From Pseudomonas reactans (GTDB taxonomy: Bacteria; Pseudomonadota; Gammaproteobacteria; Pseudomonadales; Pseudomonadaceae), in contig NZ_JACAPG010000011.1 in assembly GCF_013385825.1 (NCBI RefSeq), positions 8,950-72,949 on the forward strand: a stretch of 64,000 nt of DNA, read 5' to 3'. Positions 8,117 to 29,254 of the stretch are shown here, in pieces. Every line of letters begins with the position of its first letter. The stretch's first letter is position 1. Made by a program: the position numbers and the translations under genes. Under the pieces are notes generated by a model, which was not told where the DNA came from, searched no databases, and saw nothing but the letters and a program-made list of their open reading frames with translations.

Positions 8117-8668
8117 TCAGACCCGACGTGCAAACGTATCGCTATGGCTGCCCGACACCTTGCGGCAGTGCACCAGCGCATCCCGGATCATGAAGTTCAC
8201 CAGGGTCGGCGAGACGCCGAGTTCCTTGGCGATGTCCTTTTGCGGTACGCCGTGCAGGCGGTACATCTCGAACGCGTAGCGGGTGCGTTGCGGCAGCTCC
8301 GTCAGGGCGTCGGCGATGTTTTCCAAGGTGTTGAAATTGATGTGCGAGGTTTCCGGTGAAGCGCCGTGAATAACCACATTCAAGCCTTCCTCTTCCGTCC
8401 CGGAGTATTTGAGCTCCAGGGCCTGCTTGCGGTAGTGATCGATGGCCAGGTTGCGCACGATCTGGAACAGATAACTCAATTGAGCCTTGAACGATGACGT
8501 GATCGTCGGTGCCGACTGCAGCCGGAAGTAGGCGTCCTGCACTACGTCTTCGGCACGGGAGCGGCAGCCGGTAATGCGTGCCGCGATCTTCACCAGAATC
8601 AGCCGATTATCGACGAATGCCTGGAGAAGCGGTGAGTCGCACCTGCCTGTGGATACTTGTTCCGTCAT
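8117..8668 (-). CDS. pvdS: ECF sigma factor PvdS (iron-starvation sigma)
   Basis: A 183-residue extracytoplasmic-function sigma factor. Region 2 is seen in CRSRAEDVVQDAYFRLQ and FQIVRNLAIDHYRKQA. Region 4 is seen in LPQRTRYAFEMYRLHG and PQKDIAKELGVSPTLVNFMI. The protein is nearly identical over its length to what I know of P. aeruginosa PvdS. It directs RNA polymerase to pyoverdine promoters with TAAAT-N16-CGT elements, and its activity is held in check by an anti-sigma factor tied to ferripyoverdine uptake. The ATG at 8668 follows AAGGTG; an in-frame GTG three codons upstream is less likely. A Fur-like box lies about 90 bp upstream. It is divergent from pvdG-pvdL, which it should activate. 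Confidence 0.95.
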   Translation of the reverse strand: MTEQVSTGRCDSPLLQAFVDNRLILVKIAARITGCRSRAEDVVQDAYFRLQSAPTITSSFKAQLSYLFQIVRNLAIDHYRKQALELKYSGTEEEGLNVVIHGASPETSHINFNTLENIADALTELPQRTRYAFEMYRLHGVPQKDIAKELGVSPTLVNFMIRDALVHCRKVSGSHSDTFARRV

Positions 8669-8752
8669 GGAAATCACCTTGTCGCAAAAGAGGTTAGGGG
8701 AGGGCGTCCTTGCTGAGGCCTCCTACACATCGGGCAACAAATTATGCTGAAT

Positions 8753-8771
8753 GATAATGATTGTCAAATGA
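8753..8771. promoter_or_regulatory. Fur box upstream of pvdS
   Basis: GATAATGATTGTCAAATGA matches the 19-bp Fur consensus (GATAATGATAATCATTATC) in its left half fully and in part of the right half. It lies about 85 bp upstream of the pvdS start, which fits Fur repression of pvdS under iron-rich conditions, as known in Pseudomonas. Confidence 0.75.
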
Positions 8772-8835
8772 GAAGGCGAACTAATCTTATGCTTTCTTGT
8801 TAGGTGTGAACCACGTCTCGCTCGTACCCGGCGAC

Positions 8836-8859
8836 TAATTATTTGCCGGTGCCGTCCGT
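8836..8859 (+). promoter_or_regulatory. PvdS-dependent promoter of pvdG-pvdL
   Basis: TAATT at 8836-8840, exactly 16 bases, then CGT at 8857-8859. This matches the iron-starvation box TAAAT-N16-CGT with one change. It is oriented towards pvdG and lies about 110 bp upstream of it. Confidence 0.7.
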
Positions 8860-8920
8860 TCTTCTGGGTGACAGGTCCGTTAGCAATACGGCCAAGGATC
8901 AGCACCCGCAGGAGGACGAA

Positions 8921-8974
8921 ATGGGTTTCTATCGTGCATACAGCGTGTTTCAGTTTGGAGTCGTCACTCGATGA
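8921..8974 (+). CDS. possible 17-residue leader ORF coupled to pvdG
   Basis: An ATG at 8921 is preceded by AGGAGG with four-base spacing, the strongest ribosome-binding site in this stretch. It opens a 17-codon frame ([17 protein letters not shown]) whose TGA stop overlaps the pvdG ATG as ATGA at 8971-8974. The pvdG start itself has only GGAG ten bases upstream. The layout suggests translational coupling. I do not recognise the peptide, and it may have no role beyond loading ribosomes. Confidence 0.4.
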   Translation: MGFYRAYSVFQFGVVTR

Positions 8975-9723
8975 GTACGCCGACCCGACTGCGCCTGTTC
9001 TGCCTGCCCTATTCGGGCGCCAGCGCCATGGTTTACGCGCGCTGGCGCCGGGCCCTGCCTGAATGGTTGCAGGTGTGTCCGCTGGAATTGCCAGGGCGTG
9101 GCATGCGCATGGACGAGCCGTTGCAGCGCGATATCAAGGCCTTGGCGGCCCAGCTCGCGGACGAAATCAGCCACGACTTGAGCGGCCCCTACGCCTTGTT
9201 CGGTCACAGTCTTGGCGGCCTGCTCGCCTTCGAATTGGCGCATGCGTTGCATGCGCGCAATGTGCCGCCGCCGCTGGCCCTGTTCGCTTCCGGAACGGCC
9301 GGGCCGGCGCGTCGCGACGTCAGCGAGTACGCCATCGAAAAGACCGATGAACAACTGATCGCCCGCCTGCGCGAGCTGCAAGGCACGGCCGAAGAGGCCT
9401 TGGCCAACCCCGAGTTGATGCAGTTGATGCTGCCGATCCTGCGCGCCGATTTCCTGTTGTGCGGCAGCTTCACCTACGGCGAGCGCGCACCGCTGGGCAT
9501 GCCGATCCACGTGTTCGGCGGCAAGCAGGACAGCGTGCGCGCCGACCAGCTGCTCGACTGGCAACTCGACGCCGCCAGCGGCTTTTCCCTGGACATGTTC
9601 GACGGCCACCACTTCTTCCTCATGCAACACGAAAGCGCCGTGCTGCGCTGCATCCGGCGCTACGCCGACGAACACCTGGCCCGCTGGCGCAATGGCGCCG
9701 CACGGTCACTCGCCGTCGGCTGA
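8971..9723 (+). CDS. pvdG: type II thioesterase PvdG of pyoverdine synthesis
   Basis: A 250-residue alpha/beta-hydrolase of the type II thioesterase family, which removes wrong or stalled acyl groups from peptidyl carrier domains. The nucleophile elbow GHSLGG is at residues 78-83 (Ser80). The N-terminus [17 protein letters not shown] and the late HHFF segment (DGHHFFL, probably with the catalytic His) are typical of the family. In fluorescent pseudomonads pvdG lies immediately before pvdL, as here, with a 54-bp gap. PvdL has no thioesterase domain of its own. The ATG at 8971 overlaps the stop of a short upstream frame. Regulation by PvdS is expected from the promoter at 8836-8859. Confidence 0.92.
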   Translation: MSTPTRLRLFCLPYSGASAMVYARWRRALPEWLQVCPLELPGRGMRMDEPLQRDIKALAAQLADEISHDLSGPYALFGHSLGGLLAFELAHALHARNVPPPLALFASGTAGPARRDVSEYAIEKTDEQLIARLRELQGTAEEALANPELMQLMLPILRADFLLCGSFTYGERAPLGMPIHVFGGKQDSVRADQLLDWQLDAASGFSLDMFDGHHFFLMQHESAVLRCIRRYADEHLARWRNGAARSLAVG

Positions 9724-9777
9724 ACAAGCCCCCCGAATTCTTGAATTTCCCGTAAGCCGATTTCAGGCAGGAACCCC

Positions 9778-22659
<12,882 letters not shown>

Positions 22660-22681
22660 GCTTCGTTGTCTGTCAGGGCCT

Positions 22682-22727
22682 CATCGCCGGCAAGCCGGCT
22701 CCTACAGGAGCCGGCTTGCCGGCGATG
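22682..22727. repeat. perfect REP palindrome between pvdL and dsbG
   Basis: Two 22-bp arms, starting CATCGCCGGCAAGCCGG and ending CCGGCTTGCCGGCGATG, meet with only two bases between them. As RNA this would be a very stable hairpin between convergent genes and may stop transcription from both sides. Confidence 0.9.
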
Positions 22728-22746
22728 GCGTCAGACCGGGCGCCGC

Positions 22747-23508
22747 TTACTTCGGCCCAAGAATCTTCACCAGCTTCTCCGGCGACGGTGCCCCTTGCTG
22801 TTGCTGCAAGCCTCCCTTGTCATCCAGATAGAAAATCGCCGGCGTCGCCGACAACTCCAGCTCATCCATCAACTTCATATTCCCATCAAGCTTGGCCTCG
22901 ATATCCGCCGGAATCTTCTCCAGCGCCTGCAACTTGCTGCCTTTGCCGGCGGCTTCATGTTCTTCCAGGGCTTTTTGTGGGTCTTTGGCGGCAAACAGCG
23001 CGGCGGATTTGCCTGGGCTGTCTTCGCGGATGATGCCAACCATGATGTGGCGCAGCTGCACTTTGCCGGCCTTTACCCACGGACGGGCTTGTTCCCAGAA
23101 CATGTTGCAGTAAGGGCAGTTGGGGTCGCTGAACAGGTAGACGATGCGCGGGGCTTTAACGTCGCCGTCCTGGATCCAGCTGCTTTTTTCCATCTTGGCC
23201 CAGACTTCCTTGGCCATCGGCGCGTACACCAGTTTCTCCAGCGGCGCGCTGCTCAGGTCGTTGCCCTGGGCGTCGTACAGGTTGCCGGCGATCACGCTTT
23301 TGCCGTCGGCGGTCAGGTACAGGGCCATGCCACGGTTCTGGTACTGGGCGGCGTAGCCAGTGAGGCCGCTGGGGGCGTCGAATTTGCCGAGGATCTTGGC
23401 GCCCTTGGCTTCGATCTGTTTGATCGGCGCCGGCCAGTCTTCGGCGTGGGCCAGGGTGGCCGCAAGCGTCAGCGGCAGCGAGATCAGCAGGTGGCGGAGG
23501 CTTGGCAT
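22747..23508 (-). CDS. dsbG: periplasmic thiol:disulfide isomerase/chaperone DsbG
   Basis: A 253-residue DsbC/DsbG-family protein. An N-terminal signal peptide (MPSLRHLLISLPLTLAATLAHA) is followed by the dimerisation domain and a thioredoxin domain with SDPNCPYC, the CPYC active site at 131-134, and the cis-proline Pro223 in SATP. DsbG protects single cysteines from over-oxidation and is kept reduced by DsbD. It is the last gene of a three-gene operon with dsbD and a TlpA/DsbE-like gene. Its start overlaps the upstream gene's 3' end by 25 bp. The set and order match PA2476-PA2478 of P. aeruginosa. Confidence 0.92.
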   Translation of the reverse strand: MPSLRHLLISLPLTLAATLAHAEDWPAPIKQIEAKGAKILGKFDAPSGLTGYAAQYQNRGMALYLTADGKSVIAGNLYDAQGNDLSSAPLEKLVYAPMAKEVWAKMEKSSWIQDGDVKAPRIVYLFSDPNCPYCNMFWEQARPWVKAGKVQLRHIMVGIIREDSPGKSAALFAAKDPQKALEEHEAAGKGSKLQALEKIPADIEAKLDGNMKLMDELELSATPAIFYLDDKGGLQQQQGAPSPEKLVKILGPK

Positions 23509-24326
23509 GTCGGTTTCCTTATTGTGGCGTCGAAGGGTTCCATGGCACGGGCCAGGCTGGCCTGGGACAGTTCACCGAGGTGGCTGTTGATCAGGCGCCC
23601 ATCGGCTTGGTAGAACAGGGTGGTAGGCAAGGCCATCGAGCCCACAGCCTGGCCGAGACGGCCGCTGGCATCGAATAAAACGTTGTCGAGGGTCAGGCCT
23701 TGGGTGGCGAGGAAGGTGCTGACGCTCTGCATGCTTTCGGCCTGGTTGACGAACAGGAAGGTCACGTCGGGGCGTTGATGCTGAGCGCGTTCCAACACCG
23801 GCATCTCGCGACGGCACGGCGGGCACCAGGTGGCCCACAGGTTGATCACCAGCGGGCCGCCTTTGTAATCGGCCAGTTGCACCACGTCGCCATTGGCGTT
23901 GCGCAGGGTGATGTCTGGCAGTTGCGAGCCTTTGTCGTAGAGGCTCAGGGACAAACTGGTCAGGCCCCAGAACACCAGGCCGGTGATCACCCCGGCGCCC
24001 AGCGGTGTGCGCAGGGCAGGGCGGCGCCAGCCGTAGAGCAGCGCACCCAGGATCAGCGCGATCACACCCGGCCAGGCGAGGAAACCGCCGTCGCGCAGGT
24101 CGACCATCTGCAGCGGAGCGTGGCTGTAATCACTCCAGTACATCAGCACAAAGCTGACGCGGGCCACCAGCATGCCTAGCAGGAACAGGCTGAACAGCAC
24201 CGATTCCGGGTTTTCACCACCGCGCTTGGCCACGCGCCAGCCCACCAGGGTGGCGAGAATCAGCGCGCTGATCAGCAGGATGTGATTCAGGGCGATGGCG
24301 AAGGTGCCGATGGTCAGGGTCAGCAT
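23484..24326 (-). CDS. membrane-anchored TlpA/DsbE-like thioredoxin
   Basis: 280 residues. The first 130 contain about four hydrophobic segments (around 7-30, 42-64, 84-100 and 109-130), resembling part of a prolipoprotein diacylglyceryl transferase-like membrane domain. The C-terminal 150 residues are a periplasmic TlpA/DsbE-type thioredoxin with WCPPC at 167-171 and a cis-proline in MALPTT. It probably receives electrons from DsbD, its operon partner, and reduces periplasmic protein thiols. The ATG at 24326 directly abuts the dsbD stop codon. It is equivalent to PA2477, sometimes called DsbE2. A role in cytochrome c maturation is not supported, since no ccm genes are nearby. Confidence 0.85.
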   Translation of the reverse strand: MLTLTIGTFAIALNHILLISALILATLVGWRVAKRGGENPESVLFSLFLLGMLVARVSFVLMYWSDYSHAPLQMVDLRDGGFLAWPGVIALILGALLYGWRRPALRTPLGAGVITGLVFWGLTSLSLSLYDKGSQLPDITLRNANGDVVQLADYKGGPLVINLWATWCPPCRREMPVLERAQHQRPDVTFLFVNQAESMQSVSTFLATQGLTLDNVLFDASGRLGQAVGSMALPTTLFYQADGRLINSHLGELSQASLARAMEPFDATIRKPTCQASATC

Positions 24327-26054
24327 TCAGAGGGCGTCCCGGGTGTGCGTCCAGCGTTGCAGGAAGGCGGTGGCATCCACTTCGCCAGTGATGCGTTGGG
24401 CACGGCGTTCTTCACCGTCCGGGCCGATCCACACGAAGCTCGGAGGGCCGGGGACTTTGTAGCGGCCGAGCAGCTCGCGGCTGGCGGCGTTGTCGGCGGT
24501 GACGTCCAGGCGCAGCAGGCGCACGTCTTTCAGGGCAGCCATCACCTCGGGCTTGCCGAACACCTGTTTTTCCATGATCTTGCACGACACGCACCAGTCG
24601 GCGTAATAGTCCACCAGCACCCACTGGCCTTGGGCCTTGGCGCTGTCGAGCTGGCTCTGCAGCACGGCGGGGTCGCTGATGGTCATGAACGCGTCGTGGG
24701 CGCTCGGCGCGGCGGCGGTCCGCGAACCGCTGTAGACCTTCAACGGTTGCCACAGGTCATCGCTGCCACCCGCTGCGCCCACCACCAGTACCGCGCCCCA
24801 CAGGCCCAGCACCAGGGAACCGGCGCCAAACACTTTGGCGGCCAGGCCGTATTCGCGGGCCAGGGTCCAGCCGCAGTAGGCCATGATCAGGGCCAATGCG
24901 CCCCACAGGCCGATCCACAGGCTTTCATCGAGCACCGGGCGGATCATCAGCACGGCGGTGCCGAGGAACAGGAAGCCGAAGATGCCCTTGAGCACATTCA
25001 TCCAGGTGCCCGGCTTGGGCAGGAAGCGATTGCCCACGGTCACCAGCAGCAACAGCGGAATGCCGATGCCGATGCCCATGGCGAACAGGATCAGGCCACC
25101 GTGCAGCGCATTGCCGCTCTGGGCGATGTACAGCAGGGCGCCGGCCAGGGGCGCGGTCATGCACGGGCCCACCAGCAGGCCGGACAGAGCGCCAAGAACT
25201 CCCGCGCCGACCAGGCTGCCGCCGCTTTGCTGGCGGCTGACGTTGTCCAGGCGATCACGCAGGAAGGCCGGCAGTTGCAGTTCAAAGAAGCCAAACATCG
25301 GCAAGGCGAGGATCACGAACAGCGCAGCGAAACTGCCGAGGATCCATGGGGTTTGCAGGAGCGCGGCGAGGTTGGCGCCAAGCAACGCAGCCAATACGCC
25401 GAGCGCGGCATACACCAGCGCCATGCACACGACGTAGCTGCTGGCCAAGGCAAACCCGCGACGCGGGCTGGCGCCACTGCCTACCACCAAACCGGCGAGA
25501 ATCGGCAGCATCGGCAATGAACACGGGGCAAAGGCCAACAGCAGTCCCAAGCCAAAGAATATCAGCAGGCTCCAACCCAGGCTGCGTTGTTGCAGGCCAC
25601 TGGCCAGACTCTGATCCTGGGCTTCGGCGGTCGCGGCGACGGCCGGGTTGCCGCCCAGGTCCACGGTGATCGACTGCGGCGGATAGCACAGGCCCGCGTC
25701 GGCACAGCCCTGCCAGCCGAGCTTGACCTGGCCGGTGGCGCCGGCCGGGATCTTCACCTCCAGGCCCTGGCGATACACCTCCTGGTCGCCGAAGAATTCA
25801 TCGCTATGGGCCTCGCCTTGCGGCAACGCGGGTTTTTCCGCCAGTCCGTCGAATTTCATGCGCTGCTTGTAGAGGTAATAACCGTCGGCAATCTGCCAAT
25901 ACAGCTGGGTCTCGCCACTTTCAAGACGTTCGGAGGTAAAGGTGAAGGCTTTGCCCACCGGCAGGAAATCGGGTTTGGTCTCAAACGGGTTGCCCGGCGC
26001 GGCCTGGGCGAACCCCGCGAACAACACCAGCAGAAAGGTAAACAGATGCCGCAT
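24327..26054 (-). CDS. dsbD: thiol:disulfide interchange protein DsbD
   Basis: A 575-residue inner-membrane electron carrier that passes reducing power from cytosolic thioredoxin to periplasmic DsbC/DsbG-type proteins. Visible parts: signal peptide (FTFLLVLFAGFAQA); the alpha domain with paired cysteines in GCADAGLCYPP; a central domain of about eight membrane helices with FAPCSLPMLP and VGPCMTAP cysteines; and a C-terminal thioredoxin domain with WCVSC at 487-491. The ATG at 26054 is preceded by AAGG; a TTG two codons upstream is the alternative. It is first in the operon with the TlpA-like gene and dsbG and divergent from a two-component system. Because these pseudomonad operons respond to copper through DsbRS, this may be a second, stress-induced DsbD copy (inference). 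Confidence 0.92.
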   Translation of the reverse strand: MRHLFTFLLVLFAGFAQAAPGNPFETKPDFLPVGKAFTFTSERLESGETQLYWQIADGYYLYKQRMKFDGLAEKPALPQGEAHSDEFFGDQEVYRQGLEVKIPAGATGQVKLGWQGCADAGLCYPPQSITVDLGGNPAVAATAEAQDQSLASGLQQRSLGWSLLIFFGLGLLLAFAPCSLPMLPILAGLVVGSGASPRRGFALASSYVVCMALVYAALGVLAALLGANLAALLQTPWILGSFAALFVILALPMFGFFELQLPAFLRDRLDNVSRQQSGGSLVGAGVLGALSGLLVGPCMTAPLAGALLYIAQSGNALHGGLILFAMGIGIGIPLLLLVTVGNRFLPKPGTWMNVLKGIFGFLFLGTAVLMIRPVLDESLWIGLWGALALIMAYCGWTLAREYGLAAKVFGAGSLVLGLWGAVLVVGAAGGSDDLWQPLKVYSGSRTAAAPSAHDAFMTISDPAVLQSQLDSAKAQGQWVLVDYYADWCVSCKIMEKQVFGKPEVMAALKDVRLLRLDVTADNAASRELLGRYKVPGPPSFVWIGPDGEERRAQRITGEVDATAFLQRWTHTRDAL

Positions 26055-26099
26055 GGTCAAGCCTTAGTTCGATGCAAGTAGGCACACAATGTGTGGCGT

Positions 26100-26121
26100 T
26101 GATTAACCGATGATTAACCGA
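26100..26121. promoter_or_regulatory. tandem 11-bp direct repeat, probable response-regulator site
   Basis: TGATTAACCGA occurs twice in perfect tandem (26100-26110 and 26111-26121) in the 161-bp gap between divergent dsbD and the response-regulator gene. An 11-bp direct repeat is the spacing expected for an OmpR-family dimer. Confidence 0.7.
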
Positions 26122-26215
26122 GGCTATTCTAGATTGAGTGTGGGTGGTTTAGCGGCATAATCTGCAGTTAATCCACGGCACTTTTAATCACCCCATCTTT
26201 CATGAAGGGTTCACC

Positions 26216-26896
26216 ATGCACGTACTGGTCTGTGAAGACGACGAACTGATCGCCAGCGGCATCGTGGCCGGCCTGACCGCACAAGGTTTTACCGTGGAGC
26301 GCGTGGCCTCGGCCAGCGCCGCGCGCGCCATGCTCAGGGCGGCCACGTTCGACATCATGGTGCTCGACCTCGGCCTGCCGGACGAAGACGGCCTCAAGCT
26401 GTTGCAGCAACAGCGCAGCCAGGGTCTGGAAATCCCGGTGCTGATCCTCACCGCGCGCGACTCGGTAACCAACCGTGTCGACGGCCTGCAAGCCGGCGCC
26501 GATGACTACCTGCTCAAACCCTTCGACCTGCGCGAACTCGCTGCCCGCCTGCAAACCCTGCTGCGCCGTGTGGCGGGACGCAGCGTCAACCTGATCGAAC
26601 ATGGCCGCCTGGCCTACGACCCCAGCAGCCGCGAAACCTTCCTGGGCGGCGAGCCGGTGGACCTGTCGCGCCGCGAACAGGCGCTGCTGCAAGCCCTGCT
26701 GCACAACAAAGGCCGGGTGCTGTCCAGCGAACAGCTCAAGGACAGCGTCTACGGCTTCAACGACGAGTTGGAAAGCAACGCCCTCAACGTGCATATCCAC
26801 CACCTGCGGCGCAAATTGGGCAATGGCATCGTCGAGACCGTGCGCGGCCTCGGCTATCGCCTGGGCCCTGCGGATGGGGGCGAGGACGCATCGTGA
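26216..26896 (+). CDS. dsbR: OmpR-family response regulator (DsbR-like)
   Basis: 226 residues. The receiver domain has the acidic pocket E7/D8/D9, phospho-acceptor Asp51 in VLDLGLP, Thr79 and Lys101. The C-terminal winged helix ends with VETVRGLGYRL. Length and motifs are typical of the QseB/PmrA group. It overlaps the sensor kinase gene by 4 bp and is divergent from dsbD. The arrangement matches PA2479-PA2480, described as the copper-responsive DsbRS system that activates dsb genes. The name rests on that synteny and was not tested by alignment. Confidence 0.85.
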   Translation: MHVLVCEDDELIASGIVAGLTAQGFTVERVASASAARAMLRAATFDIMVLDLGLPDEDGLKLLQQQRSQGLEIPVLILTARDSVTNRVDGLQAGADDYLLKPFDLRELAARLQTLLRRVAGRSVNLIEHGRLAYDPSSRETFLGGEPVDLSRREQALLQALLHNKGRVLSSEQLKDSVYGFNDELESNALNVHIHHLRRKLGNGIVETVRGLGYRLGPADGGEDAS

Positions 26897-28215
26897 AAAG
26901 CCTGCGCCTGCGCCTGACGTTCAAGCTGGGCGCCGCTTTTGTGTTGATCTGGGCCCTGGCGGCCGCCTGGATGCTCAACGATCTGCGCAACCAGATGATG
27001 TTCTCCCTCGACCAACGCCTGGTGGCGTCGGCGCGTATGGTGGCGGGGCTGACCGAGCAGATGCCGGGCCTGGCCAGTGTGAGCGGCGGTGCGCATTTCC
27101 ATGGAACACAACTCAACGTGCCGGGTGGCATGGCGTGCCAGGTCAGTTCCTTGCGCGGCGAAGTGCTGGCGCGCAGTCATGCCACGCCGGATGAAGGCCT
27201 GGAGTCGCGCCAGAGTGGGTTTCGTGATCAGGTGATCGATGGGGTGAACTGGCGCAGCTTCACGCTATCCCGTGGTGACCTGTTGATCACCACCGCCGAC
27301 CGTCAGGTGGAGCGTGAGGCGTTGAACCTGTCGATCCTGCTGGCCGCTTCGGTGCCGGTGGGTGTGGCAATGCTTGGCTGCCTGTGCCTGCTGTGGCTGG
27401 GCATCGGTCAGAGCTTGTTGCCGCTCAACCGCATGCGTGACGCTCTGATGCGGCGCAGTGCGGACTCCCTGGAACCGCTGCAGATCCACCCATTGCCCAG
27501 CGAACTCAAGCCACTGCTCGACACCCAGAACCAACTGTTGCAACGCATCGCCAAGACCATCGAGCGCGAGCGCCGCCTGACCGGCGACGCCGCCCATGAA
27601 CTGCGCAGCCCGTTGACAGCGATCAAGACCCACCTGCAAGTGGCGCGCATGACCGACGGCGCAGCCCGCGACCAATCCCTGGCCCACGCCGAGGAGGGCG
27701 CCGACCGCCTGCATCGCACCCTGGAGCAATTGCTGCTGCTGGCGCGGGTGGAGGGCAACCTGTCATTTGACGATGGCATGCACTCCAGTGCCGAGGACGT
27801 GGCACGGCTGGCCATCCAGGATGCCAATGCCGGGGATAACTCGCGCATCGACCTGATCCTGCCGGATAACCTCTCGGTTACCCCGGTGGAAATGCCGGTG
27901 GGCCTGGCGGTCGCGGCCCTGCGCAACCTGCTGGACAACGCCCTGCGCCACACGCCGGCGGACACGCGGGTGGAACTGCGCGTATTGATTGAGGCGGATA
28001 GCGTGGTGTTCTGCGTGCGTGACCACGGCAAGCAGATTTCGCCGGAGGACCTGCAATACCTGACCCAACGCTTCTGGCGTAATGGCAACAGCGAAGGCTG
28101 CGGCCTGGGCCTGGCGATCGTGCAAGCGATCGTGCAGCGCTGCTCCTGCTCGCTGAAGTTCGACAGCCAGCCGGATGGCCTGCGCGTCGAATTGGGCATG
28201 CCACTGCGGCGCTGA
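26893..28215 (+). CDS. dsbS: sensor histidine kinase (DsbS-like)
   Basis: A 440-residue membrane kinase. Helices at about 11-28 and 146-172 flank a periplasmic sensor region of some 115 residues. The phospho-acceptor is His235 in GDAAHELRSPL. The N box is LRNLLDNALRH, and GCGLGLAI is the G2-type ATP-lid motif. The periplasmic part contains Cys82 and His68, possible metal contacts (inference). It starts with GTG at 26893, overlapping the response-regulator stop as GTGA. QseC is the nearest general family; the Dsb role comes from the neighbours. Confidence 0.85.
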   Translation: MKSLRLRLTFKLGAAFVLIWALAAAWMLNDLRNQMMFSLDQRLVASARMVAGLTEQMPGLASVSGGAHFHGTQLNVPGGMACQVSSLRGEVLARSHATPDEGLESRQSGFRDQVIDGVNWRSFTLSRGDLLITTADRQVEREALNLSILLAASVPVGVAMLGCLCLLWLGIGQSLLPLNRMRDALMRRSADSLEPLQIHPLPSELKPLLDTQNQLLQRIAKTIERERRLTGDAAHELRSPLTAIKTHLQVARMTDGAARDQSLAHAEEGADRLHRTLEQLLLLARVEGNLSFDDGMHSSAEDVARLAIQDANAGDNSRIDLILPDNLSVTPVEMPVGLAVAALRNLLDNALRHTPADTRVELRVLIEADSVVFCVRDHGKQISPEDLQYLTQRFWRNGNSEGCGLGLAIVQAIVQRCSCSLKFDSQPDGLRVELGMPLRR

Positions 28216-28241
28216 TCACTTTTCTCTCAAGTGCCACATAG

Positions 28242-28289
28242 TTACCGCCCTCCTAAGGATCAAGCCTTCAGGATGGCGGTAATTTTTTT
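28242..28289 (+). terminator. rho-independent terminator after the two-component genes
   Basis: The outer stem pairs TTACCGCC with GGCGGTAA, and inner pairs AAGG/CCTT surround a short loop. Seven T follow at 28283-28289. It ends the dsbR-dsbS transcript and insulates the amidase gene. Confidence 0.85.
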
Positions 28290-28339
28290 GCGCTTGAACG
28301 GGCTGAACGACTCGGCCTGTATTGAAAAGGATGGTTCTC

Positions 28340-29113
28340 ATGTTGGTCATCGATACAAGCTTCCCTGCCACAGGCTTCAACGAACGTAACGGCGAACCCG
28401 TGCGGCAGGTGATCCTGCATTACACCGCGGCACCTTTTGGCTCATCCCTGCGCACCCTGACCCAGGATGGCGTGAGTGCACACTATTTGCTACCCGACCC
28501 TGACGATCCCAGCTACTGCGCCGCAGGCTATGAAGAGTTGCGGGTATTCCGGTTGGTGGAAGAGGACAAGCGCGCCTGGCATGCCGGGGTGAGCCATTGG
28601 GCGGGGCGCGACAACCTCAACAGCCGCTCGGTTGGCATCGAAATCGTCAACCTGGCACGGGATGACGGCGGCGTGTTCACCTTTCCCGCCTATGTTGAGG
28701 AACAAGTCGAGGTGTTGATTGCCTTGGTTCGCGACATTCTCGGGCGTTATCCGCAGATTGGACCTACCGACATTCTCGGGCATTCGGACGTGGCGTTCAG
28801 CCGCAAGAGTGATCCGGGGCCGCGTCTGCCGTGGCGGCGCTTGTATGACGCGGGGATAGGGGCCTGGTTTGATGAAGCGTCCCAGGCGATGTATCAACGC
28901 CGCTTTTGCCTCGGGCTGCCGTCGGAAGTCGAGGTGGAGCGTGCGTTTCAGCGCTATGGGTATGCGCCTGCAAAGAATCGGCAGGGGTTTGAACAGCGCA
29001 CGCGAGCGTTTCAGATGCACTTTCGTCCACGGGATTATCGTGGGTTTCTGGATGCTGAAACCTGCGCGATTCTTTATGCGTTGAATGAAAAGTACCAGGG
29101 GCTATGCGGTTGA
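28340..29113 (+). CDS. N-acetylmuramoyl-L-alanine amidase (AmpDh3-like)
   Basis: A 257-residue amidase_2 (AmpD-fold) protein that cuts the bond between muramic acid and the stem peptide. Probable zinc ligands are His27 (VILHYTA), His148 (LGHSD) and Asp158 (SDPGP). The C-terminal part (from LPSEVEVERAFQRYGY) looks like the peptidoglycan-binding helical domain of AmiD/AmpDh proteins. No signal peptide or lipobox is visible, which favours AmpDh3 over AmpDh2. AmpDh3 of P. aeruginosa has been linked to type VI secretion with an immunity partner, but no such partner is visible here. I chose the ATG at 28340 because AAGGA lies at good distance; ATG 28331 and TTG 28322 are possible. It stands alone between the dsb locus and pvdH. 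Confidence 0.8.
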   Translation: MLVIDTSFPATGFNERNGEPVRQVILHYTAAPFGSSLRTLTQDGVSAHYLLPDPDDPSYCAAGYEELRVFRLVEEDKRAWHAGVSHWAGRDNLNSRSVGIEIVNLARDDGGVFTFPAYVEEQVEVLIALVRDILGRYPQIGPTDILGHSDVAFSRKSDPGPRLPWRRLYDAGIGAWFDEASQAMYQRRFCLGLPSEVEVERAFQRYGYAPAKNRQGFEQRTRAFQMHFRPRDYRGFLDAETCAILYALNEKYQGLCG

Positions 29114-29135
29114 GGGATTTTCGCGACCGGAGGAG

Positions 29136-29159
29136 TAAATCCTCCTGACGCTGGTGCGT
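29136..29159 (+). promoter_or_regulatory. PvdS-dependent promoter of pvdH
   Basis: TAAAT at 29136-29140, 16 bases, CGT at 29157-29159. This is an exact match to the iron-starvation box, pointing at pvdH and about 95 bp upstream of its start. Confidence 0.85.
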
Positions 29160-29254
29160 TTCCAGAACAGGAAATCCGTGCGCATGCCCCTTGGGCCAGA
29201 CGCCAGCGGATCGGCAGTTTGGTCACCATCATCAGCGTATTGAGGGATCGAGAA

